Below are positions 35,661-46,465 of a DNA stretch of 64,000 nucleotides, piece after piece. Position numbers and translations under genes: made by a program. The stretch's first letter is position 1. Every line of letters begins with the position of its first letter. The stretch is from Cryptomeria japonica (lineage: Eukaryota; Streptophyta; Pinopsida; Cupressales; Cupressaceae), in the NCBI RefSeq assembly GCF_030272615.1, contig NC_081406.1, forward strand, positions 461,368,072 through 461,432,071. The letters are read 5' to 3'. The notes under the pieces were generated by a model. The model was not told the DNA's origin and did no database searches. It saw nothing but the letters and a program-made list of their open reading frames with translations.

Positions 35661-38600
35661 GACCTAGGCCCGTATTTCAGTTGGCCCTCGAAATATTAAA
35701 GGAAAGATGATACCTTAGGTGCATTCTCTCAAATCCCTAAAGGTGTTGTATATGGTGAAGACCCTAGAATGTATATTCACTGCAATATTGAAGAGCTAGG
35801 AGATGAGGAAATCAAAACCATGTACAAAATCAAGATATGTGATGATACCGGCAATATCAAAGCTGAACAAAAAATCATTGAAACCCTAGGATTCACAGAA
35901 ATCCTTAGTATTCCTGAAATTCCTAAGGATGTGATTAGGATAGTATTAAGCCGAGTTCATGGAGAATTTTTCTGGTTAGATACAATTCATAAGATCACCA
36001 AGCAAGCGGTAAAGGTTGTCACAGGGTTACCGGCCACTGGTAAAAGACCAGATAAAAACAAGAAAGTTTCAAATGATTTAGTCATTGACCTAATAGGTGC
36101 AACATCTGATAAAAGATCTTTAAGGGTTAATGATGTAAAGGATACAAATGTGAGATTCATAAGCATGATATTAGGTTACAAAGCCACTCATGCCAATAGA
36201 CTCAACTCAGTTTCAAGGTTATGCATCAAGAGTGCTTATGACATAATAACCAACAATGCAAAAATTGACATCTGTGAATGGCTAAAGGATGAACTGATAG
36301 ACAACCTTGGAAAAATAAAGAAGGATAAGAAAGGAACCTTTAGATTTGGAAATCTGCTAGTGTGTCTAATGCTTCATATAACAAAACAAGTTCCTAGTAT
36401 AGGATATAAAGATTTCGGATATGACATACCGGTAGGAAAGCAACTGACAGAACTATTCAATACCATGGGCGAGAATAAGGAAAACAACATTCATGACTTT
36501 CTCTAACCACTAAAGACAAAAATGAAGAAAAGGACAAGGTTATCACAGAAGATTGTAGACAAATACAAAGATGATATATGCTTTGTTATAAAAAAGGATG
36601 AAATATGGATGCAAGCAGTCATCCCTAGGACAATCTGGGTAACAGAAATGGGCTATGAAATAGATGACCACATAGTTGAAACTTATGCCAAAGCACTTCT
36701 GGAAGCCCCCAATGAACCTAAAGAAGAAATATTTGGTAGTGCTGAAACCATAGAAAGCCAAATTCAATCAAAGAAAAGAGTGAAAAAGGTTGAGGCATTT
36801 GTGAGGAAAGGATCTAGACAAGCAAAAGCTATTAAGGAAGATATATTAAAGAAAACCAGCATAACTGAAGATGAGTTGGCAGCCCCACAACCTGAAGCTC
36901 ATCTATCACTAGTAGGTACTTCCTCAGAAGGAGATATGCCAACAACTTTTAAAAGAGTTGTTAGGAAAAGAGATCTCTCACTGACAACCACTCCTTCACC
37001 TAGAAGGAAAAGGTAGAAGCAACAAGCTATGAGATCTCCAGTCAGAAAGGTCACACCTAAAAAGAAGCTGACCCCTAAGAAAAAGAAAAATGCAAAAACT
37101 GACTTTGCGCCTCTAGACATTTTGTTAAATGAGATCACAGAGGAAGGAAAACTGAAGAACATAGGGAAAATTTATGAGAACAGTGTAATATTACACATGG
37201 ACATGTTTAAAATTTTTTTGATGCAAGTCATAAATGAAATTCCTGATGACTTATACAAAAGACTTGAGGCTAGAAGGCAAGGAGTAATTGAACTGGACAA
37301 GAAATTAAAAATAGAAAAACTACTTGTAGTATATCCGGTAAACTCCCCAAAAGAAATTGATGATTTGATAGCTCAGGCTAATCGGATAGTTTTTTCCACT
37401 ACTCACTGGCAAATTTCACTGATGGTAGGTAGAGTTACAAAGGTTTAAGAGGAAACAGAAGATGGTTGGGACATATTTTTGGTTGAAAAAGAAAAACAAG
37501 AAGAATACAGGAATCCCAAGCCTATTAAGGTATATCAGAAGGATAAGGTCAAAGGGAAAGGGAAAATTGGTGGACCTCCAAGCATAAAGGTTAAAGATAA
37601 CCTACCTCCACCTGTAAAAATTACAATCCCTGAAAACCAACCGGCAACTGAAAGCATGGATACAGAGGATAGCAATACAAATCCTGAAGTCCTATTCACT
37701 ATAAATGTTGATACCCAAAAGATCAACGTAATAGTTGATAAAGACCCAAGTGAAAAATCAGATATAGCCAAAGAGCCTATGGTAATAGGAAATACAGAGC
37801 ATTTGATAGTGGATACAGGGAAAAAGATGGAATCTGAAGCACAAACAGAGAAACTGATAGAGCTAAAGGCTCCAAAACAGATGCCACTGGTAAGAAATGA
37901 AGCAGGAAAATTAGTGCTAAAGGAAATGCAGACACAAACTGACCTGCCAGAGGTCAATACAAGCATGGTCACTTCCATCGGTACTCAATTTGTTGGGTCA
38001 CCATCAAGGTCAACAAATGTGACTGAGGTATTACTCGAATCCATCAAGAAAATAACTGATTATAGCTCACAAGCTTACAAAGCAATAGGTGATTCAATAC
38101 CAATTTTGAAACAATCGCTCCTAATTGTAATATAGATAATAAAGATTCTTTAGGACAGTTGGATACACTATGTAAATACATTTCTGAAAATATTGAGAAA
38201 ATAAAGGTAGAATCTGTAAAGGACATTGTAGAAAAGGAGAAATAGAAATTCTTTGAGGAAGAAATTAAGAAGTGTAACAGAGATTTTGACACACTTCTAC
38301 CAGAACTGTGTAGTTTGTTAAAAGAGTATAAAAACCTATACAAAGACACATGCAAAACAAACTTCCTGACTATAGATATAGACAACAAGATAAGAAAGAC
38401 ATAGGAAGAGATAAACAAGCTTGCAGACAATTTTGTCAACTCACCGGATTCATTATCTATTTTTGAAGATAGGTTAGCAAATTTTGAGACACAATTACTT
38501 AAATAGGAGAAAGAGAAAGAGACAATAATAAATAAGGCAAAATACTTGAGATCTAAACTGAGTCCAAGATTGGACTATCTAGCATCTCTACGGAAGGAAA

Positions 38601-38773
38601 TCTCAGAGGCATTAACACCAGGAAGTAAAACACCGACAGAGCAATTGTAGCATCTCACCGGCATTGTGAAGAGAACTGAAACAGCAATAAAAGATAGCAA
38701 AAAGTTTATGGATAGTATAAACTTAATTTTGGGTGATCTTTTTCAGATAATAACTACCCAACTACAAGGTTGA
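35661..38773 (+). pseudogene. Long non-retroviral ORF of Copia A (copy 2)
   Basis: Same protein as the 2686-5891 ORF, starting within RPRPVFQ. Lesions: a frameshift near 35715, TAA at 36504-36506 (CAA in copy 1), TAG at 37014-37016 (CAG in copy 1), TAA near 37446, a 1-bp deletion near 38108-38112, and TAG near 38504 and 38648 (CAG in copy 1). Copies 1 and 2 are broken at different places, so both descend from a longer intact frame. Includes FWLDTIHKITKQAVKVVTGL, the basic PKKKLTPKKKK block and C-terminal helices ending at TGA 38771-38773. Confidence 0.75.
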
Positions 38774-38827
38774 GGTTATGGACCGGTATAACTACAAACT
38801 CTACTAACATCTTGACAACCTTTGTCA

Positions 38828-38848
38828 TTGATGCCAAAGGGGGAGTAG
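38828..38848 (+). other. Second PPT-like repeat of Copia A copy 2
   Basis: Same 21-nt block as 2611-2631 of copy 1, containing GATGCCAAAGGGGGAG. Confidence 0.6.
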
Positions 38849-38962
38849 TAGGATGAGAAAATTCAAAACACAGGGATCATATGCTCAGGAGGAGTCCCTC
38901 ATTCTTTTGGTGAATTTTTGGTCTACACATTTTTGGACATCTTTTTGAAATTTCTCATGAGT

Positions 38963-39054
38963 GTTGCCATCAATGCCAAAGGGGGAGATTGTTGGCATAT
39001 GGACACTCCAATGAGACATTATGTGTGATTGAAGGTTTTGTCATTGATGGCAAC
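38963..39054 (+). promoter_or_regulatory. 13-bp inverted repeat bracketing the PPT-LTR junction
   Basis: GTTGCCATCAATG at 38963-38975 and its exact complement CATTGATGGCAAC at 39042-39054. The polypurine tract and the first 52 bp of the LTR lie between them. The same pair exists in copy 1 (2402-2414 and 2481-2493). It could form a hairpin in RNA or cDNA; role inferred only. Confidence 0.5.
38974..38989 (+). other. Polypurine tract of Copia A copy 2
   Basis: TGCCAAAGGGGGAGAT directly before the LTR. Confidence 0.85.
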
Positions 39055-39794
39055 CTTGCAATCCTATGGCACCGGCAAGACATTATACCGGCAAAGCATT
39101 ATTCAAGCAAGATAGTGCACCAGCATCAACAAGACCACTCTACACTGGCACCGACACCGGCTTAGAAGAAAAGATGTATACCGGCATAGAGGCTGATAGG
39201 ATTTTTGATATATAATATTTTGTTTATTATTGTCAGCCGACTTGGAAAATTGTAAAATGACTCTTGTATATAAAGGAGATCATTGTAGACATTTGTAGGA
39301 GAATGTAGCGAGCATAAAGAAAATTATTAGGCAGACCTAATGTGCGAATTGTAGGTCAAAGGTATATGTAAAGAACAAAGCAAGAATCGGTACTAAATCT
39401 GGCATTGAAGATGCTATTGTAAAGCAGTACAGAATATTGGATTAGCTTAATCCTCATTGTAAGTCAGTGTGACTTCTCACTGAGCAGTGTGCTCTAGGCA
39501 GTTAGCCTTCCTGCATGTGCAGGCCCCTATTGTAAGTAATATTCTCTTATTGGCTAGTAAGTGAATATTGTGGGTCACAAATCTCACTGAGGTTTTTCCC
39601 ACACTGGGTTTCCTCATTAAACATCTTGTGTTATGGTGTTCTTTTCATGTGGATGTTTTTTCTATTTATTACATTAATTCTTGCATACCAGTACACTATT
39701 ACTTTATGTTCTGCATGTTTTATCTTAAGAAAATTTAATACAGGTCAGATACTGATTCACCCCCCCTCTCTCAGTATCTGTGGGAACCCTAACA
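38990..39794 (+). repeat. 3' LTR of Copia A copy 2
   Basis: 805 bp, TGTTGGCATATGGACACTCC..GGGAACCCTAACA. Confidence 0.93.
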
Positions 39795-41444
39795 ACATTA
39801 GCACTCTCCATAATTCTCTGAAATCTTTTGTTATAACATCTATATGTCTTTCTTTCATTAGAATAACCAAGAAATATGACTTCATCACATCTAGGATTAA
39901 ATTTGCCTATGATATCATCTCTCCTAATATAACATTTACTACCAAATATTGTGAAATACTTAACTGTAGGTGTATTGCCAAACCATAATTCATAAGGTGT
40001 CTTACTGGTTCCTCCTTTGATATGTACTTTGTTGAATGTATAAATCGTCATGCTCACAACTTCTCTCCATAGATATGAGGTAGACTAGGTTCCATCATCA
40101 TTGTCCTAGCTGCATCCAAGATAGTTTCGTTCTTTCTTTCCACAACTCCATTTTGCTGAGGTGTCCGGGGAGCAGAAAATTATCTCCTTATGCCATGCTT
40201 CTCACTAAAGTTATTAAACTCACCCAATGTGAATTCTCCACCATGATCTGACCTCAAACATTTAATCTTCAATCCTATCTCAGTTTCCACTTTAGCCTTA
40301 AATATTTTAAACTTTTCAAATGCCTCAGATTTCTCCCTTATAAAAGCAACCCACATCATTCTATAATAATCATCAATGATTAGCATGAAATATCTATCAC
40401 CTTGAAAAATTTTAACTCTAGCAAAGCCACACAAATCAGTATGAATAAGATCAAGAACATCATTAGATTTATCTTGTATAATCCTAAAAGAGGTTCTGAC
40501 CTGTTTACCCATTTGACATTCTATACATACTAGATTATAGGGCTTCACAATCTTAGGTATATCTCTAACTACCTTAGTAGAACTGATCTTCACAATGCAA
40601 TAAAAATTCACATGACATAGCCTCTTATGCCATAGCCAACTTTCATCAATCTATGCAATCGAACATGTCTTCTCATCGGAATTCAAATGAAATATATTAC
40701 CTTTTGTCTGTGTGCCTATTGCAATCTCCAAACTAGATCTGCTAATGATTTTGCATTTTCCATCCTTGAACTGTAATTGAAATCCTTTATCCACCAATTG
40801 TCCTACACTCAAAATATTATGCCTTAAACCTTCAATATAATAAAAATTATTAGTATTGTTCTTACCATCCAATGATATAGTTCCTTTTCCTTTGATCATA
40901 CATGCTTTGTCATTTCCAAATCTAACCAGACCACCATCAAATTCTTGCAAAGATAGAAACTTCCCTTTATCTCCAATTATATGATGTGAACAACCACTGT
41001 CAATTACCCATTCATCCTTGTCTTCAATTTTCGCAGCAAGTGCCTTCTCTTCTGGTACATTCTCTTCCAGTGTCAAAACATCTTCCTTGATAGCCAGGAA
41101 CACCCCTTCCTTTCCATTGCCGAAACTACTATCAAAATCTTTTGTCGGTTCATCATCAGAATCGGAAATGCCTTCCTCATCCGCTATGTAGCATGATTTG
41201 TCTCTGTTTTTCTTGTACTTATACTTGTTCTGATATCCAGGGTTAGGCTTAAAAGATCTTCTAACTCTTTCTTCAAATCTTGAATTCCTTTTAGGACATC
41301 TAGATGCAAAATGACCTATCTTATTAAATGCAAAACATTTAAAAGGTTTTTTCCTTCATACTTACTTCCTGTTGGTCCTTTAAGTACCCTTATAGAAAAT
41401 ACAGCTTCAAGTTTGTCAAATTCTTCATCTTCTCTCTTCATATC
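39795..41444 (-). pseudogene. pol: Copia F gag-end/protease/integrase fragment
   Basis: On the minus strand: a degraded zinc knuckle CFAFNKIGHFASRC near 41330 (second Cys replaced by Phe); protease WVIDSGCSHHIIG; a GAG-pre-integrase region (LRHNILSVGQLVDKGF); and an integrase core with D in LIHTDLCGF, D in LRSDHGGEF and E in the QNGVVERKNE block. The integrase C-terminal GGTSKTPYELWFGNTP and SNERKTYRCYNKRF follow. Mostly one frame with stops at 40651 (TAG) and 40180 (TAA). Truncated at left by the Copia A copy 2 LTR before RT, and at right by the Ogre-like LTR inside gag. Confidence 0.9.
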
Positions 41445-42170
41445 TGTTGGTTAATGGATTGTATTTCTCAAAATTTACAAATAAATACCCCTGTTGCCCA
41501 AATAGAAAACCAATGATAACCAGCAGTTGGGTAAATAATTATTGTTCTTACCCTTTGCATTAAGGTACAACTCCTTATATAATATTCAGTGAATTTTGAA
41601 TAATTTTCTCTTTATGTGATTCACTTTAAGTGAAAAGTAAACAAAAGGCTTCAACATTCATTAGTCAACACAATATGAATGCTTAATGATGGATAATGAA
41701 ATTCATAATAAGACATTTGATCTCAAATGGAAATTAACTCTCAGGATGATAAAAGAATGTTTGAATTCTAATTGACACTCACTCATGTCTCACAGGACAA
41801 GGGGAATTAGAAAATTCAAAAGCTTACAGCTAGTTTCACTTACCAAATTGATTCACAGACTTCAAATCAAAAATCAGAGAAAAGAAATTGATACACGAAC
41901 ACATCATCATTCCAACAGAAATTTTACACATTCAAAACACACAGGTTTCTCAAGTTGTATCATATATTTCATTCCACTCAAAGATGGGTATTTCACTGAA
42001 ATTACCAGTGAAATTAGTCTGGTCCTTCAAGTTTTTACCTCCAAAAAATTATATTGCATAAAAACATCCTTACAAATATATATAGCCGCCAGGCTTAATT
42101 GTCTTTTTAAATAAAATGCAAATATGAAATTCTAGAAACAATTGCCTATAACTGAAATTTAACTAAACGG

Positions 42171-45100
42171 CTACAAGCCGTAAATAGAGCCATAACTAAA
42201 AGAACAGAAAACAACCTGAATTGTCTCTGAAGTGTGCGTGGTGCCACGTATATTTCGCCACTCCATATGAGTCGTGGAGAAATTATGAACTACTTGGTAA
42301 TGTGGGAGACCAATGTGCAGGATGCATTGCTTCCAGATCTCTTTATCCATACCCACCTACGTGACTTTAGTTTTATGCACCTCTAAGTGATCTAAACAGA
42401 CAACCAACATGGATTCAATGCAGGCCACTCTGGTGAAGTCATCGCGGGTAAAGGATTTTGATTCTTTAACAGAATTGATTTTCCCTTTGAAATTCTGCAC
42501 CATATCTACTACCTGTTCAATGGTCTATCCGTCTTCCTTCAGAAGTTGTACATCGATCCACTTCAAGTCTTTTTGCATCACGACAATGAGTTCTTTCAAT
42601 TCTTTTAGCAACTTAATGGACTCTTCATGACCTTGTTTTATGATTGACTTTCTCAATTCAATGTTTTCTTTGGCCACATGCAGTACCTTGTCATCTAAAT
42701 CATTTACTACCTTTTCTATAAGGAAGTTCATGATGCCATACTTCTGTACATCTTTCATTTGAACCAATACTGCAGCCCATTTTTTCCTTTCCTTTTCCCA
42801 CACCGACACCTCTGTTTCCAACTCTTGAGTCACAGTCACAGCATCCTCATACGCCTTTACCCGATTAGCAATATACTCTGTTCATTGCTGAATTATGAAC
42901 TCAAGCCACTCTTTAAAGGTTTCTACTAGGACATGATTTCTCTGAACCTTATCCAACAAAATCTGGTTCATGGGAGATCTAGGATCAAAATTTTGAGGAA
43001 CCTGTGATAGGGGCTGTGGGTTGGGATGATGAATGGCGTTAATATACTCTGCCATCTGCTTCATGGTCTGCTTCAACTCTCATTTGTCTTTCTCATCCTT
43101 CCATGTTTTGGACAACATTCATTTAGTAGAGGACTCTAAGTGTTTTGCATCAGCATCCCTTGAAGCAGTTCCTAAATCAAGCTTTTCAACAACAAAATCC
43201 TGCTCTGTTGCGTTTTCTAGATCTTTGTTAGAAATAGGCCTAGCCACTTCAACTACGCAGTGCCCTGTATTCTCATCCACCTTGAGCATAGCTTCTGCTT
43301 TTAGCTTTTTGGACTTAGGTGTTTTTTCGAGGCATTTTCCACCATATCTTCCATGGGTACACTGATAGGGACTACATTGTGTTTCTTACTTTTTGATGCT
43401 CCTAACCACCTTGAAACATTTGAGGATATCTTAGCTGGCGACATTTGACATTTGGATGAATCCATGGTCACCAAAGTAGTCACTTGATCGGGGCCTTCCC
43501 CAGACTGCACCTTCTCTTTACCTGCGTCTTGAGCTGTAGGAATGTCTTTTTCTGGTTCACCCATACTCACTTGTGCGTCCTCGGTATCAAGAACTATGAT
43601 GGTTTCTTTTCCTGTGATGTCTGCACCTTTCCTTTTACTTCTAGAATGGGTGACTCAAACTGATGAGGGGCCAAAAAGTGGTTCTTTAAGTCTTCTAGTT
43701 TGAACCTTTTCACTCCAAGTACTAGTGACACCTGCAATATCAACAACAATGTTAGAAGAAGAAATTGGTACAGCAGCATGAGATTGCTCAACTGATTTCT
43801 CGACTGAGCCGGCAGCAAATTTTATTCCAAGCCTACGATCTCTTAACCATTTCTCCGTTCTCCTTATTACATTAATGGTTCTTGACTGAATATTTTCTTC
43901 TTCTTTCCTATCCCAATCAATTTCAGGAATAGGTTGCACATGAACTCTTTTATTGAACTCTGGGTCCAATACATCTACATCTTCCGCTTCTTGTATTCCT
44001 GCAATGTTCATGGGCAATTTCAAAGTAATAATTTGGTGTAAAGTGCACCTTGACCATAATCTTCTCCGAACTTCAAATTCATCACAACAATCCTCCCAAT
44101 AATCTTATAATTGGGGTATATGTGAGAAGTTCACATCAACATTCAGTTGCTTCATTGCATATTCTTTGTTGTCGAACCCCTACCGAGCAACATATGGCGG
44201 CAAATTCATCTTCTTGAGCTCCAATTCTAAGTTCAATGCATCAGAAACAGTTTGGCAACTATAATGTCCGAGTTCAACTAGGAAAATTGCTTCAGATTCA
44301 CTTTTCATCCCGAATCTCTTATCCACATGAGCTAGCTGTCAGCTAACTTCTAAAAGTGCATAGCTGTCGAGAGCATATCTAGGTAATCCAAAAGGTTCAT
44401 CTTCAAAGCCTCCAATTCTGATATAAGTGAATCTAGGAAATTGAATGAAACAACTCCCATATTTGGTGACCAACTTTAATGCCTCAGGTGACATCCTATT
44501 ATTCAAATTTTTCTGCAGTTCAAAAGTTAATCTTCTCGCAACGACATCATTCCATCTCAAAAATATTTTTGTGTATCTCTATATTTGCAAATGTGGATAG
44601 CACTTGTAGACCTTCATTCCATTAACCCAAGGTTCCTGATGTAATCCCGGCCATTCTCTGATACATGCTAAAATATAGAACAAGTATGAAGTCATGTGAA
44701 AATTAGCTCTTCCAACAAAATTACTCAACCCTTCATGCAATCTCTCAACAATTACTTTTGCCCAGTCTAGGTATTTCTCAGCAGCTAATAACACCTAAAT
44801 GTAAAAATACATCCAGTCCTCCCAATAAAAGGCATGTGAATTCCCCTTAAGCCTGTTCAAAAGGACCACAATATCCCTAACTTCTGTGATGAAATGCTCT
44901 CTTGTTAAGGGTTTGGGAAATCTAGAACCTCCCTTTTGTATTTCAAGGAGCCAGTTCTTGGCTATGATGCTCCGATAAACACTTCTCTTTTCAGAGAAAA
45001 ATGCGTATGAGGTTCCTATGGACCAATCTTCATACGGCTCTTTGTGAGGAATTTCAATTGCAGCCATTACAGTTTCTCTGTCAATCCGCACTAGCATGTC

Positions 45101-45391
45101 TCCATTATTGGCTCTAATACACCTATTACCAGCATCATATCGGTTCATACATGCATATACTAATTCTGGGCAAGGAGCAACAATTGGGAATGTAGCGGCC
45201 TCAACAAGACCACTATGAACTATATTTTCCATCATGGAATTAACTGTTGGGTTCTTGGCCCTCTCTAAAAAGTTATCTAACTCATCCTGAATGAAGGTTG
45301 TATCATGTAACTCTGGAAGGGTACTAACTAGGCATGATGTTTGACCCAATTTGGGCAGAATCGGTCTCATTTTTGTTTTAAATTGCGTCAA
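42171..45391 (-). pseudogene. Long sense-strand ORF inside the Ogre-like LTR (left copy)
   Basis: ATG at 45391 (MTQFKTKMRPILPKLG) opens a frame of about 1,070 codons lying wholly within the LTR. N-terminal region with MLVRIDRETVMAAIEIPH and FYWEDWMYFYI; middle with LVTKYGSCFIQFPRFTYIR; an acidic Ser/Lys-rich linker; then a coiled coil (ETEVSVWEKERKKWAAVLVQ) and a conserved C-terminus with KEIWKQCILHIGLPHYQVVH. Stops at 44795 and 44579 (TAG) are CAG in the right LTR (63860-63862, 63644-63646). A 1-bp deletion near 43.34 kb shifts the frame; the right copy lacks it. No recognised domain; N-terminus loosely PMD-like. Confidence 0.65.
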
Positions 45392-45590
45392 TTAGACAAC
45401 ATTCAATTCCGAAGCAAAGAATTACACTTTCCAATTTTTAGAACTAAACGGAGCAGGGGAAAATAAGCAATTGAACTCACCTGTCTTCAACATAAAACTG
45501 TGAAACCCTCGGAAGAACTAAGCTAAATTACCTTCTGCGTCTCCACTCTTTGCCAAAGGCAACAATAATTACCTTACCTGAGACGCCCCA

Positions 45591-45598
45591 TATTTAAA
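45591..45598 (-). promoter_or_regulatory. TATA-like box of the Ogre-like LTR
   Basis: Minus strand TTTAAATATGGGG about 200 bp upstream of the LTR ORF ATG. It would place the transcript start near 45.56 kb, consistent with the LTR ORF being at the 5' end of the element's RNA when read from the 5' LTR. Confidence 0.4.
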
Positions 45599-46465
45599 GA
45601 CGGAAAAGACTGAAATGAACCAACACATGCTTCAACCCAGCTTTTTCTCCGTGTGAAACCACTTGTGATTTGATATAATTCTGACATGCTTATTAATTTG
45701 AAATCAACTCCGCACAGTCGACATGCCTTCTCATGATTGTTTCCATAATTACAATTGGAAAACATGCAAACCAAGGAAAATTTTGTTTTGATTGTGCCAC
45801 CTTTTTTTTCATGACACCATCGGGCTAAGTTGAAAAACACCGTTTTGAACCTTGAACTCATTTTTAAAGAAGTTCATTGGTTCAAAGTTCAATGACAACA
45901 AGTCACATTTGCGAACAAGCAGAAAGAGACAAAAGGAACGTTCAAAAGAAGGGGAATGAACCTTGACCCTTGAACCGTTTCAAAACAAAAGTTCAATGGT
46001 TCAAGTTCAAAGTGAACACAACACAAGCACTGAAAAGATAGCCGCAAAACACAACACAAAAGACCGATTGAACCTTGAACTGTAAAGGTTCAAAGTTCAA
46101 GTTCAATGACTATGCCAATGACAACTTGGAACTTTATAGAATGCATTTCTCTTGAACTCGAATTGTGAACTTTATTAAAGGTTTGACGAATGAGTACGAA
46201 GTTCGTTTAATGAAGACTTAAGTCCTAGAAAATAATTACCCTCTTTTATTGATAGGCTATAAATGAAAAATAAAAAGGGGCCAACAATTGGCTCTGGCTG
46301 GGGAACAGGACTATGAAGGACTAGGAAGGAACTTAGGATCTCTGGTTTCACACTAAAACAAGGATGAGGATACAAAATAGGAACGGCTTGACACACCAAA
46401 ACTGACACAACAAAACCAACACAACAAAACTGAGCTATGTACAAAAAAATGCGAGGGACACTCGC

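Larger units (their letters stand above)
35661..39794 (+). mobile_element. Copia A copy 2, 5'-truncated
   Basis: Homologous over its full length to the reverse complement of 1660-5860: the second ORF, both polypurine-like blocks and the 3' LTR. The 5' LTR, gag and the first about 40 codons of ORF2 are missing. The 3' LTR ends at 39794 and abuts Copia F pol. No target duplication can be tested because the left end is lost. Confidence 0.9.
41445..46421 (-). repeat. 3' LTR of the Ogre-like element, about 5 kb
   Basis: The 3' end is certain: minus ..AATCCATTAACCAACA at 41445. Homology with 60548-64000 covers 41445-44940, the limit of the window. The start is tentative: minus TGTTGGTTTTGTTGTG at 46421 would pair with the CCAACA end and lies between integrase and the TATA-like box, but no good polypurine tract precedes it. 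GTTCAA/TTGAAC-rich repeats fill 45880-46110 (putative U3). Confidence 0.65.

Noticed and set aside
45442-45578. Possible intron in the LTR ORF leader (donor CAG|GTAAGG, second donor CAG|GTGAGT, acceptor CTCCGTTTAG)
   Set aside because: The first donor lies only about 14 bp from the TATA-like box, upstream of the expected start site, and the second gives an intron under 50 nt. Not supportable without transcripts.
45574-45861. 95-residue minus-strand frame with a C-x2-C-like pair upstream of the LTR ORF
   Set aside because: Overlaps the TATA-like region, is not testable in the right copy (outside the window), and has no conserved motif.
46421-46422. Exact left edge of the Ogre-like 3' LTR at another TG (for example near 46426)
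   Set aside because: Several TGTTG starts are possible and none has a clear polypurine tract before it; 46421 kept as tentative only.
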